Source: Adhaeribacter arboris
Lineage (GTDB): Bacteria > Bacteroidota > Bacteroidia > Cytophagales > Hymenobacteraceae
Assembly: GCF_003023845.1 (NCBI RefSeq)
Contig: NZ_PYFT01000001.1
Coordinates: 1,860,001 to 1,924,000 of the forward strand
Length of the DNA stretch: 64,000 bases
Reading direction: 5' to 3'
Shown: one piece after another, positions 51,147 to 59,424 of the stretch
Layout: each line of letters opens with the position of its first letter
Position numbering within the stretch: the first letter of the stretch is position 1
Notes under the pieces: model-generated
What the model was told of the DNA's origin: nothing
Database searches by the model: none
Seen by the model: the letters and a program-made list of their open reading frames with translations, nothing else
Program-made: the position numbers and the translations under genes

Positions 51147-51749
51147 TTATAAAAATACAATTAGTACTACCGCTACTACCAAGGCGGCACTAGCCAAAAT
51201 TCCCGTGCCGGTGCCGGCGGCGGCTTTGCCTACTTTCCGCCAATGCGCTTGTTTGCGGTAGCCTTGCATGTAATCCCGGTTCTGGGCAAGTCGCGGATCG
51301 GCCACCCGTAAAGTGCGGGAGCTGGGCGGGGTAACGGCCATTGCTACCGGAATGGCTAAAGTAGCACCGCCGGTAAACCACGACATAGCGCCCGCTGCGG
51401 CCGATCCCCAGAATACTCCTTTGCCTTTGTACAGCAAGCGGGCATCCCGGCGGCCATCCCGGGAAAATTCCGCCGCCGATTTTACGGGTAAGCCTAAGGT
51501 ATCCAGGGGTATTTCTATCTTTATTAATTCGGTGGTGCCGTTAGCGTACTGAATCATAAACACCTCGGTTTTTGGCAATGACAAAACGGGACCTTGCGCG
51601 GAATCGGAGAGGGTATAAAAAATAGTGGACTCTTTCACTTCGGTAACTTTAGCCGGGAGCTGATCGCCGGAAGTTTTAAAAATAATGTCCTGGGCTTGTA
51701 CCGCGTACACTCCCAGGAAGAATACCAAAAAGAAGGCTATCTTTTTCAT
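51147..51749 (-). CDS. Hypothetical exported membrane protein
   Basis: The 200-residue protein has a signal peptide (to about residue 19, AVQAQD). A small strand-rich domain follows (DIIFKTSGDQLPAKVTEVKESTIFYT), a pattern frequent in Bacteroidota proteins of unknown function. Next come KKGKGVFWGSAAAGAMSWFTGG-type glycine-rich hydrophobic helices and a last TM segment (ILASAALVVAVVLIVFL). Its function is unknown. Its promoter shares the operator seen in front of the lipoprotein at 27440 and the two-component genes at 28940, so it may belong to the same regulon. Confidence 0.7.
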   Translation of the reverse strand: MKKIAFFLVFFLGVYAVQAQDIIFKTSGDQLPAKVTEVKESTIFYTLSDSAQGPVLSLPKTEVFMIQYANGTTELIKIEIPLDTLGLPVKSAAEFSRDGRRDARLLYKGKGVFWGSAAAGAMSWFTGGATLAIPVAMAVTPPSSRTLRVADPRLAQNRDYMQGYRKQAHWRKVGKAAAGTGTGILASAALVVAVVLIVFL

Positions 51750-51831
51750 ACGTTTTTGCGGGTCGCTGCTGGTTAGTTTCGCAGCGATTTTTAATTATTT
51801 TGGATGATTTCGGAGGTTACCTGTTAAACAA

Positions 51832-51890
51832 CAAAAGTATGGTATTGCCGCCCTTACCGAAATGGGTTTTGCTGCTCATTTAGATGAGTA
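51832..51890 (-). promoter_or_regulatory. Operator plus promoter, site 3 of 3
   Basis: Read on the minus strand: TACTCAT (51890-51884), 4 bp, ATGAGCA (51879-51873), an ATTTC near the -33 position (51863-51859) and the -7 element TACTTTTG (51839-51832). The operator centre is 42.5 bp from the -7 element, as at site 2. The gene start follows 82 bp after the -7 element. Confidence 0.7.
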
Positions 51891-52025
51891 CTACTACCTA
51901 GTAAGGGTTGCATGGTGCGGTGAAAATGTTTTATTGATTAAAAGTGTTTTTAAAATACGGCAGCATGAATCAGGTATTTAATGCTTTGTTTTAGCATCAT
52001 ACTGCTGGATTAAAAGCGGCATTAC

Positions 52026-52180
52026 TTATTTACTCCGTTGAGACTGTGCTAGTCTCCATACTAAGGCGCAATCTTGTTTGAGCAGTATCCCGTTTGCTTC
52101 TTAGCCGGTGCCGGAAAACAGGGTACTGCTCCCCCGCCCCGCACTTTCGCTTAAAGACCTAAAAAGGCTCCAGAAAGAGT
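52026..52180 (-). repeat. Dispersed repeat copy B
   Basis: On the plus strand GCGCAATCTTGTTTGAGCAG, CCCGTTTGCTTCTTAGCCGG and a preceding CTAGTCTCCA correspond to the right half of copy A on the opposite strand. The left-half motif is less clear here. With the operator above it fills the gap 51750-52312. Confidence 0.6.
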
Positions 52181-52278
52181 TGGCTAAAATTACGCCCCTT
52201 ATTCATAGGTCATTCAAGTAAGTAAAGAGAAACCAGCAGCTTTGTTACAAACTCATTCCTTCTTAACATTGGAATAAA

Positions 52279-52286
52279 TACCTTTG
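52279..52286 (+). promoter_or_regulatory. -7 element of the EamA transporter gene
   Basis: TACCTTTG fits TAnnTTTG, 27 bp before the ATG at 52313. No matching -33 TTTG was found at the usual distance. Confidence 0.5.
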
Positions 52287-52312
52287 CGCCCGGTCCAACA
52301 ATTGTTAGTCTT

Positions 52313-53182
52313 ATGCGGAATGTGGTGCTCGGTTTATTATTTGCCATGTTGTGGGCATCGGCCTCGGTAGCTACTAAAGTTGGCGTCGCGCAGGTGCATC
52401 CGCTTTTATTAGCTAATATCCGTTTTTTTATTGCCGGTGGGTTAATGTTAGGTTATGCTTACGGGTTGCAAGGGAGTAAAAATACACTTCCGCGCGGCCT
52501 GGAATGGAAGCATTTACTTATTTTTTCATTGCTGAATACTACTATTTATTTAGGCGCTTTTGTTCTGGCATTAAAAGAAGTATCGGCCGGCATCGGCAGT
52601 TTAAGTGTAGCAACCAATCCGCTTTTTATCACGTTACTTTCGGCCGTTTGGCTCCGGCGGCCCTTGCGAGTACGGGAAGGTTGGGGCATTTTGCTGGGAC
52701 TAGCCGGAGTAGCTTTGGCTACTTATCCTTTGCTGCAAAATAGTTACGCCACACTCAAAGGTTTATTCATTTTACTTGCCGGCATGATTTCGGTATCGGC
52801 GGCTACGGTATATTACGCCCAGGTTAAATGGAAACTATCCAGTTTGGTGATTAACGGCTGGCAGGTTTTACTCGGGGGTATTTGTTTACTGCCCTTTACA
52901 ATTTACTTCACTAATTTACAAACGGCTCACTTCAACGCCGATTTTTGGGGCGCAGTTTTCTGGTTAATTGGCCCGGTTTCAATTGTATCGCTGCAACTTT
53001 GGTTTTTCCTGATAAAACAAGATGCGGTCCGGGCTTCGTTGTGGTTGTTTATGTGCCCGATATTTGGCTTTTTTTATTCTTACACTTTACTCGGCGAGCC
53101 TATTACTACCTACACTTTTGCCGGAACTGCTTTAGTTATTGCCGGCTTGTATCTGGCTCAACGCGAAAAGTTTACAAAATAA
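52313..53182 (+). CDS. EamA/DMT-superfamily transporter
   Basis: The 289-residue inner-membrane protein has ten hydrophobic segments forming two EamA repeats. LFAMLWASASVATKVGV at the start and EVSAGIGSLSVATNPLFITLLSAVWL belong to the first repeat; YTLLGEPITTYTFAGTALVIAGLYL ends the second. DMT proteins export metabolites such as amino acids or drugs; the substrate is not predictable. It appears to be a single gene with its own -7 element, flanked on both sides by copies of the dispersed repeat. Confidence 0.88.
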   Translation: MRNVVLGLLFAMLWASASVATKVGVAQVHPLLLANIRFFIAGGLMLGYAYGLQGSKNTLPRGLEWKHLLIFSLLNTTIYLGAFVLALKEVSAGIGSLSVATNPLFITLLSAVWLRRPLRVREGWGILLGLAGVALATYPLLQNSYATLKGLFILLAGMISVSAATVYYAQVKWKLSSLVINGWQVLLGGICLLPFTIYFTNLQTAHFNADFWGAVFWLIGPVSIVSLQLWFFLIKQDAVRASLWLFMCPIFGFFYSYTLLGEPITTYTFAGTALVIAGLYLAQREKFTK

Positions 53183-53340
53183 AATAGATTTAGAGTTCCG
53201 GCGCTTAAATAGATAAAGTTATCTTTCTCATCCTTCCTATTTTCATTAACCATCAAGCCTAATGGTTGCTATTAGCTTATATAAGCTTTTTTTAGTTGCT
53301 TAGTTTTTAAAGAGAAAACTTCATTTTTAATCTGCTATCC

Positions 53341-53476
53341 CGCAGAATATGATACCCAATAGTATGAGTTACCTTCCATCAGGTTGATGTAAAAAACTGC
53401 GCCAACCCGGCGGGTTTTGAAAATCCGCCGGATTTCATATCCTGCGTTATGGCCGCTCCTTGAAGCGATTGGGTAT
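53341..53476. repeat. Nested inverted-repeat element
   Basis: Two sets of arms enclose the segment: CGCAGAATATGA (53341-53352) with TCATATCCTGCG (53435-53446), 11 of 12 paired, and ATACCCAAT (53352-53360) with ATTGGGTAT (53468-53476), perfect. A strong inner hairpin CCGGCGG/CCGCCGG lies at 53407-53431. It has no ORF. It directly precedes dispersed repeat copy C. Confidence 0.65.
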
Positions 53477-53524
53477 GAACTTTCAAATGACTAATTCAGG
53501 ATTTAAATAGACTAAATGGCTTGT

Positions 53525-53725
53525 CTTTGGAGCTGGTTCCCGTCTCTAGGTGACGGTGCTATCTTGTTTGATGAGTACCCTGTTTGCCTCGTGGCCGGCG
53601 AACCTCGTTTGCTCCCTCCGCCTTCAGAACCTCCCCTAACAACAGGAGAGACGGCTGTTCCCTTTTCCTCCTGCCTCGGAATGCTCAAGCACCAGAACCT
53701 TTGCAGACTCTCCCTAGCCAATACG
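53525..53725 (-). repeat. Dispersed repeat copy C (long form, different core)
   Basis: On the plus strand it contains GGTGCTATCTTGTTTGATGA, CTGTTTGCCTCGTGGCCGGC and, further on, AGAACCTTTGCAGACTCTCC and TAGCCA, the reverse-complement parts of copy A. The core between the shared halves (about 53600-53680) differs from that of copy A and is rich in CCTCC/GGAGG. It ends 20 bp before the acyltransferase pseudogene, whose N-terminal half is missing. Confidence 0.7.
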
Positions 53726-53744
53726 CATGTTTTTGCCTTACGTA

Positions 53745-54390
53745 GAAATGCTGGCGCCGCTGTTAGGGTACACGGGTAATTTCGACAGTAGGGGCATTTT
53801 AGGGGTAAGTTACTGGAATGCGTATGGTCTGCTTTATTATTTTTCCGGATTTCTGGGCTACCTGGTTCTGGCGTATTAGCTTATTTAGCACCCCTTTAAT
53901 TAATCCTGGAGCCGCACGCTGCTGGTAGCCCTACCTTTGTTTTTGTTGGGGTACGCGGTTACGGCGTTGGGCTTGGTTCTTACCCAAAAGTATTTCCCCG
54001 GCAGCTGGGCCAACCCGGAAATAATCTGGTATTTCTAGGGCATCAAGGTTTTTCTAATGACTTTTGCGGTCTTTATTCTTATTCAGAAGATAAGCCTTAA
54101 AAATTCTGCTTTATTAACGAAGATGGCCGCCCTTACTTTCGGCGTATTTCTTTGTCACTTTGTTTTCGTACAACTAGCCTACGACCTTATCTATCCTCTA
54201 TCCGCTTTACCGGCGTTGGTTAAATTTTTTAATGGCAGTATTTACATTTGGCATTTCCTTGTTTATTACTTGGTTGCTGAACCTAAATAAAATTACGCAA
54301 AAAAGTAGTAGTTTGATTCTTGCAGGGCCGTTGGAGAAAGATGCGTTACGTACAACGCCTCTTTTTATTTTGATACTAATAAATTAAGCT
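53745..54390 (+). pseudogene. Acyltransferase-3 family pseudogene, C-terminal part
   Basis: The plus-strand frame reads MLAPLLGYTGNFDSRGILGVSYWN, GLLYYFSGFLGYLVLAY, then two TAG stops and a TAA, LPLFLLGYAVTALGLVLTQKY, another TAG, FAVFILIQKI and GVFLCHFVFVQLAYDL. It ends in a frameshift at the T-run near 54228. This is the membrane C-terminal half of an OafA/YrhL-type acyltransferase (acetyl transfer to surface polysaccharide). The N-terminal catalytic half is absent and is replaced by dispersed repeat copy C. Several stops show it is inactive. Confidence 0.8.
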
Positions 54391-54534
54391 ATAAAATACC
54401 TGCTATTTGCTGTTTATTCTTAATGTCGATTTCTAGCTACTCGCAAGGATGCGAATACGAGTTAACTGTTGGTAATTACCTGAGCCCGGTCGGCTTTGTC
54501 AATCTCTGCGCTGGCGACTTACAGAAATACATTT

Positions 54535-55512
54535 TTACGCTACCATTTCCCGGTTGTATTTACTACGGTATTGCACCGGCGATAATCCGGTAATTTTTTT
54601 GAAAGTATCCCGGAAAGCTTTGGGGTCGGAGTAACCTACGTTGTACATTACTTCGTTCACGTTTTCGCGGGACGTTTCCAAGCTCATTTTCGCGGCTTCT
54701 ATTTTTACCCGCTGAATGTATTCTACTACCGTATTGGCGGTGGCTTTTTTAAAGCGTCGTTCCAGGTTACGACGGCTCAGTGCGAGGGTATCGGCTAACT
54801 GGTCAACGGTTAATTTCTCGGGCACATTTTTTTCGATTATTTCCTGGGCTTTTCTAATTACTTCGTCTTCGTGGTCTTTTTGACCGGCAAAAATAACGAA
54901 CGGCGATTGGCTCCGGCGTGCTATATCAATCTGGAAAGCTTTGGACATAAACACGGCAATGTCCCGGCCCACGTATTTCTCAATGAGGTATAAAATTAAA
55001 TTCAGGTAGGAGAAGGCCCCGCCACTGGAATAAATACCTTGCTCATCGGTAATAATTTTGTCTTCCACCAGGTTCACTTCCGGGAACATCTTCCGGAAAT
55101 CTTTGGCTGCCATCCAATGGGTCGCGCATTTTTTACCCGTTACCAAGCCGGTAGCAGCCAACATAAACGCTCCCACGCATAAACTACCCACCTCGGCTCC
55201 CGCCTGGTATTGCTTTACAATCCAGGGAATAAATTCCTGGTTATTTGCTAAAGTTTTTACCATATCGCCATCCAGCGCCGGAATAATAATTAAATCCGTT
55301 TTTTCAATATCCTGGGCTACTACATCGGTGTAAATCGTGTAAATACCGCCGGCAGCCGGTACTTCTTTCTCCAAACCCACCAACTGCACATTAAACAAAG
55401 CCGGCTTATCCATGCTTTTCAAAAGTTTGTTCACTTCGGTAAAAACCTGGCGCGGTCCCTCAATACTGCCTAAAACGGCTCCTTTCGGAACTAGGATCGA
55501 TATATGTTTCAT
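54535..55512 (-). CDS. GlxA-type transcriptional regulator (DJ-1/PfpI plus AraC HTH)
   Basis: The 325-residue protein has a DJ-1/PfpI-like domain (about 1-190) with the nucleophile-elbow sequence GSLCVGAFMLAATGL and THWMAAKDF. A C-terminal AraC helix-turn-helix pair (about 225-320) follows: LTVDQLADTLALSRRNLERRF and VMYNVGYSDPKAFRDTFKKITGLSP. Regulators of this group sense unknown small molecules. It is transcribed divergently from the SRPBCC/DoxX/VOC genes at 55753 onward, with 240 bp between, and may control them. That link is inferred from position only. Confidence 0.9.
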   Translation of the reverse strand: MKHISILVPKGAVLGSIEGPRQVFTEVNKLLKSMDKPALFNVQLVGLEKEVPAAGGIYTIYTDVVAQDIEKTDLIIIPALDGDMVKTLANNQEFIPWIVKQYQAGAEVGSLCVGAFMLAATGLVTGKKCATHWMAAKDFRKMFPEVNLVEDKIITDEQGIYSSGGAFSYLNLILYLIEKYVGRDIAVFMSKAFQIDIARRSQSPFVIFAGQKDHEDEVIRKAQEIIEKNVPEKLTVDQLADTLALSRRNLERRFKKATANTVVEYIQRVKIEAAKMSLETSRENVNEVMYNVGYSDPKAFRDTFKKITGLSPVQYRSKYNREMVA

Positions 55513-55752
55513 AGGTTTAAATAAGTTTGAATGGATGGCTAAATGTAATTATATTGTTTCTAAAATAAACAGAAATGTTGTCGCAATCAACCCCTTAGAT
55601 TGTCGGAAATATACCCCCTTGTTTCGGCAATTTACTAATAAATTTGTCTTAATCTAATTCATTTAGCAAATAAATAAAGAGGCCGCATTACTTTGAAACC
55701 GGAGACTATACTTAACCCGATACTTTAATTTTTTAACTATAAAACAAATACT

Positions 55753-56196
55753 ATGGAAGCTCTCATTATTAAAAAAAACATTGAAATTAACGCTCCAGCA
55801 AATAAAATCTGGGATGTATTGCTACAGGACGAGTATAACCGCATTTGGTTCGCTGAGTTCAGCCCGGGAGCATTCGCCGAAACCACCTGGCAAGAAGGCA
55901 GCAAAGTTATCTTTAAAGACGAGAGCGGCAGCGGCATTATCGGCACCATCGTTGCCAACCAAATTGGCAAATTACTTTCCATTAAATACAACGGTATTGT
56001 AAAAGCCAACGTCGAAGATTACGACAGCGAGGAAGCCCAGGGAGTAAAAGGCGGCCGGGAAATTTACCGCTTAACGGAAAACCAGGACGCTACCCAGTTA
56101 GACATCGAAGTAGACATGGGTGAGGAAATGTACGAGATGATGGCGGGAGCCTGGGACAAAGCCTTGCAGAAAATTAAAGAATTAGCGGAAGCGTAG
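55753..56196 (+). CDS. SRPBCC (AHSA1-like) domain protein
   Basis: The 147-residue protein has the START-like pattern: IIKKNIEINAPANKIWDVLLQ at the N-terminus, then FAETTWQEGSKVIFKDESG, YRLTENQDATQLDIEVDMG and a long C-terminal helix with AWDKALQKIKELAE. SRPBCC proteins bind hydrophobic ligands or act as Hsp90 ATPase activator-like proteins; the role is unknown. It opens a same-strand series with DoxX and VOC genes, opposite the GlxA-type regulator. Confidence 0.88.
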   Translation: MEALIIKKNIEINAPANKIWDVLLQDEYNRIWFAEFSPGAFAETTWQEGSKVIFKDESGSGIIGTIVANQIGKLLSIKYNGIVKANVEDYDSEEAQGVKGGREIYRLTENQDATQLDIEVDMGEEMYEMMAGAWDKALQKIKELAEA

Positions 56197-56340
56197 GAAA
56201 ATATTTTTTAACCGGGTGCGCTCCGGCCACTCGGTAATTCTCCACTCCATTTGTTTTTCTCCGCCAGTAAAGTTTATAAATATTTAATCCGGATTACCTG
56301 CATTTATCTGAGTAAACCCTTATCTTAAATTCTAAAGCTC

Positions 56341-56766
56341 ATGAAACCGAAAACAGTTAAAATACTTTACTGGACCGTTACCGGTCTTTTCTCCCTTTTA
56401 CTCCTGATGGCGGGTATCACCGAAGCCATTCAACCCGAATCGGGCCGGCAGATTATGCAACACTTAGGGTATCCGGTGCACATCATGCTCGTGATTGGGG
56501 TAGGCAAAATTTTGGCAGTCGTAGCCTTGGTGCAAACCAGATTCCGGGTAATTAAAGAATGGGCTTACGCGGGTATTACTTTTAACCTCATTGGCGCTTT
56601 TGTGGCCAGGGCTTACGCCGGCGATAGTATAGGTTTGATTCTATCGCCCTTAATATTTTTGTCGGTTATGTTCTTGTCTTATTTTCTATGGAAACAAGTC
56701 GGAAAAACAATTATTGTCCCCATGCAAGCCGAACCAAAGGTCATCGAATACCTGAAAATAGCTTAA
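56341..56766 (+). CDS. DoxX-family membrane protein
   Basis: The 141-residue protein has four hydrophobic segments. The DoxX-like pattern reads TKILYWTVTGLFSLLLLMAG-like at the start, GYPVHIMLVIGVGKILAVVAL and FRVIKEWAYAGITFNLIGAF. It resembles the protein at 59931 (same length class and motifs VIKEWAYAG/RLKEWAYAG). DoxX proteins are small membrane subunits of unknown or redox-related role. The start is an ATG following an AT-rich 144-bp gap. Confidence 0.88.
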   Translation: MKPKTVKILYWTVTGLFSLLLLMAGITEAIQPESGRQIMQHLGYPVHIMLVIGVGKILAVVALVQTRFRVIKEWAYAGITFNLIGAFVARAYAGDSIGLILSPLIFLSVMFLSYFLWKQVGKTIIVPMQAEPKVIEYLKIA

Positions 56767-56838
56767 TTACCAGAGTGGCTCATTTCTAATTACAAAACTA
56801 CTAAATATCCTCAATCCTCCTTAACCCGAAAAAAGAAC

Positions 56839-57426
56839 ATGAACATTCTCCTGATTATTCTATTCGCCGTCGTCGGCCTTGTTGCTGTTTTGTTAATAGC
56901 TGCCTTATTCGTAAAAAAACAATACACCCTTGAGCGGGAAATACTCATTAACCGCCCCAAGGCCGACGTTTTTAATTATCTGAAATACCTGAAAAATCAG
57001 GATTACTACAGCAAATGGGTTAAAACGGACCCTAACATGAAAAAAGAATTCCGGGGCCTGGACGGTACCGTCGGTTTTGTATATGCCTGGGACGGCAACG
57101 ATAAAGCGGGTAAAGGCGAACAAGAAATTAATGCAATTACAGAAGGAGAACGACTGGAAATAGAAATCCGGTTTATCCGGCCTTTCGCCGCCACGGCGCA
57201 TACTCCTTTCACCACCGAGGCTATTTCACCGAACCAGACCAAAGTTAAATGGGGCATGAACGGCATTAACCGATATCCCTTTAACTTAATGCATTCTTTT
57301 TTACGCGGAATGTTGAGCAAAGACCTGGAGATTAGCTTGCAGACTCTGAAAGATATTTTAGAAACCGAGAATACTCGCTCTACTACCTTGTCGCAGAATC
57401 CTGAATCCCGTTCTGCTTTCGTGTAA
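56839..57426 (+). CDS. SRPBCC protein with N-terminal membrane anchor
   Basis: The 195-residue protein has an N-terminal transmembrane segment (about 3-24, LLIILFAVVGLVAVLLIAALFV). A polyketide-cyclase-like SRPBCC domain follows (REILINRPKADVFNYLKYLKNQDYYSKWVKTDPNM, GFVYAWDGND, TKVKWGMNG). The anchor followed by this domain is a known arrangement in Bacteroidota. It lies 72 bp after the DoxX gene and is probably cotranscribed with it. The ligand is unknown. Confidence 0.85.
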   Translation: MNILLIILFAVVGLVAVLLIAALFVKKQYTLEREILINRPKADVFNYLKYLKNQDYYSKWVKTDPNMKKEFRGLDGTVGFVYAWDGNDKAGKGEQEINAITEGERLEIEIRFIRPFAATAHTPFTTEAISPNQTKVKWGMNGINRYPFNLMHSFLRGMLSKDLEISLQTLKDILETENTRSTTLSQNPESRSAFV

Positions 57427-57717
57427 ATTCTAGTAAATTTATATGAAAGCTAAACCTCTTTGAACCAAACCGAACAGGTAAATGAATTAATCGACGATAG
57501 TCATAGTCCAATTTCCGGAATGTTAGCTTGATTTTGTAAACCAACGCGCTCTATTATTGTGATCTAAACCCTAGTGGTAAGGCAATGGTAAGTGGGCGGG
57601 TATTCAGCTTACAATTACCTAATAATCAAAAAGTTCATCTGCGAACTGTCGACTATGGACAAAACCCTAATAACAAAAGTAAATTTTAAATTCTTTCACC
57701 CTTAAATAAAATCAGAC

Positions 57718-58146
57718 ATGGCAGGCATCCATCCTTATTTAAACTTTAACGGAAACACAGAAGAAGCTTTTAACTTTTACAAATCCGTTTTCGGTGGTGC
57801 GTTTTTAGGTATCCAGCGTTATAAAGATACCCCCGAAGCCAACAAGATTTCGGCCGCGGATCAAGACAAAATAATGCACGTGGCCCTCCCCGTAAAAGGT
57901 ACTATTCTCATGGCCACCGACGCTTTAGAATCCATGGGTCACACTTTAACGATGGGAAATAATATTCATTTATCGTTGGATACCGACAGCGAAGAAGAGG
58001 CTGATCAACTATTTAACGGCCTTGCCGCTGGCGGTCAGGTTAAAATGCCCCTGAATAAAACTTTTTGGGGAGCTTACTTCGGCATGGTTACCGATAAGTT
58101 TGGGGTGCACTGGATGGTTAGTTACGATGAAAAACAGTCGGCTTAA
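57718..58146 (+). CDS. VOC-superfamily protein (PhnB-like)
   Basis: The 142-residue protein has two beta-alpha-beta-beta-beta modules of the glyoxalase fold: HPYLNFNGNTEEAFNFYKSVFGGAF and NIHLSLDTDSEEEADQLFNGLAAGG. The C-terminal part is FWGAYFGMVTDKFGVHWMVSYDE. This is the PhnB/YjdN subgroup. The metal and substrate are unknown. A stable hairpin follows its stop, closing the first half of the gene series. Confidence 0.9.
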   Translation: MAGIHPYLNFNGNTEEAFNFYKSVFGGAFLGIQRYKDTPEANKISAADQDKIMHVALPVKGTILMATDALESMGHTLTMGNNIHLSLDTDSEEEADQLFNGLAAGGQVKMPLNKTFWGAYFGMVTDKFGVHWMVSYDEKQSA

Positions 58147-58168
58147 ACAATAAGTAAGATTTACTCCT

Positions 58169-58200
58169 GTTCGTGTCAAGCAATTTTACCTGACACGAAC
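58169..58200 (+). terminator. Terminator-like hairpin
   Basis: GTTCGTGTCA (58169-58178) pairs perfectly with TGACACGAAC (58191-58200) just after the VOC gene. No T-run follows (CCTTCTCC), so termination may be weak. Confidence 0.5.
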
Positions 58201-58419
58201 CCTTCTCCTTAAACTTTACAGCTTCTGTTAATTAGTAAAATCCAAGTACTATAAATAACTGGTTAGTCTTGCTTCTTTTCCTTTAACATTTCTTTTGATT
58301 GTTGCCAATTTAAAAGTAGAGTCTCATTTTTTCAAGATTTCTCTTTTAAGAGTTTAAAAACAGCAGCAGAGTTCTGGTTTTAGTTTAAGCGATTAATTCT
58401 CCTAGCGCTAGTTAAACTT

Positions 58420-58740
58420 TAAGTATAGCTCCAAAAATAGATAAAGAAAAAGAGAAACCAGTCCTCCTTACCGCTAAATGGTAGTACCACTTGCTACAAG
58501 CTACTAACACCAGTTTGTCTATGCTCCGATTAGGACAGGTAATTAGACTAGTATCTTTCCTGCATTTTCCGGCTTCCAGTTTGTAACTAGGAGCTTTCTG
58601 TTCCGTCCGTTTGTAACTGGCGAAACCGGAATGGACACGTGCCTGTTCGCTTAACAACGTGTTTTGGGCCTCCCGCCCGTTGCAAACGGGCGGCGATAAG
58701 TAGTTCCCAGTTAAAAACTGGAAACAGGGTTTGATAAGAG
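58420..58740. repeat. Repeat-rich intergenic DNA with REP-like palindrome
   Basis: CCGCCCGTT (58673-58681) and AACGGGCGG (58685-58693) form a perfect palindrome with a 3-base loop. Nearby CAGTTTGTAACTAGGAGC, CGTTTGTAACTGGCG and CCAGTTAAAAACTGG are variants of one short motif. The long minus-strand frame across it (58412-58759) is a product of this repeat and is not annotated as a gene. Confidence 0.5.
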
Positions 58741-58749
58741 AATTACTAG

Positions 58750-58880
58750 CTACAAGCAACTGACAGCAATTTGGCTAGGGAGGGCCTTCTAAGGTTCCGG
58801 TGTCGCAGGCCCCGAGGTAAACGGGTTACGGCTCAAATAAGATAGCACCAATCCCTGGAGACTGAAAAAGCCTCCAAAGA
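58750..58880 (+). repeat. Dispersed repeat copy D (short form)
   Basis: CTAGCTACAAGCAACTGACA, TTGGCTAGGGAGGGCCTTCT, then AGGTAAACGGGTTACGGCTC and AATAAGATAGCACCA match copy A closely. The ~60-bp core of copy A is missing: GCAGGC is followed directly by CCCGAGG. It therefore represents the empty or collapsed form. Confidence 0.8.
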
Positions 58881-59026
58881 AAAGCTATATAGAAAGACGA
58901 ACTATATACTCTATTTGAATCTAGTAAAATAAAGCTTTAAAAGCATCTTTCGAAGGAATAAAGTAATTGTCGTGATTCACCCTTTTTCTGTCGCGATTTT
59001 ACCCCATGCAACCAAAAGGTTTCCTA

Positions 59027-59034
59027 TACCTTTG
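59027..59034 (+). promoter_or_regulatory. -7 element of the ArsR-type regulator gene
   Basis: TACCTTTG fits TAnnTTTG, 18 bp before the ATG at 59053. It supports that start over an upstream in-frame codon at 58972, which would precede the promoter. Confidence 0.55.
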
Positions 59035-59052
59035 TTCCATCAGATTTCACTT

Positions 59053-59379
59053 ATGCGAAGAGATGTATTTCAAGCCATTGCGGACCCAACCCGGAGAGAA
59101 ATCTTACACCTGGTGGCGTACCAATCGCTGAACATGGAAGCGGTAGCCAATAATTTTGCGGTAAGCCGGACGGCTATTTACAAACACGTTAAAATATTAA
59201 CCCAATGCGGATTAGTAACTATTAAAAACCAAGGTCGCGAACGGTACTGCGAAGCTCAATTGAAAAAATTAAGCGAAGTGGCCGATTGGGTAGAATCCTA
59301 CCGTCCATTTTGGAATGCTAAACTCGACTCATTAGAAAATTACTTGCATCAACTAAATAAATATATCCCCAATGATTAA
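59053..59379 (+). CDS. ArsR-family transcriptional regulator
   Basis: The 108-residue protein is a compact winged-helix regulator. MRRDVFQAIADPTRREILHLV is the typical start, and the recognition helix lies in NMEAVANNFAVSRTAIYKHVKIL. It has no metal-binding ELCVCDL motif, so it belongs to the subgroup found with SRPBCC/AHSA1 genes and does not sense arsenic. The VOC and DoxX genes follow directly on the same strand and are its likely targets. Start choice is supported by the -7 element at 59027. Confidence 0.9.
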   Translation: MRRDVFQAIADPTRREILHLVAYQSLNMEAVANNFAVSRTAIYKHVKILTQCGLVTIKNQGRERYCEAQLKKLSEVADWVESYRPFWNAKLDSLENYLHQLNKYIPND

Positions 59380-59424
59380 GCATTAAATAAAGAATTTATA
59401 AACTAAATAAATCCGATTAAAACT

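Noticed and set aside
58412-58759. 115-codon minus-strand frame
   Set aside because: It lies entirely in repeat DNA with a REP-like palindrome, has Cys/Arg-rich low-quality composition and no start signal.
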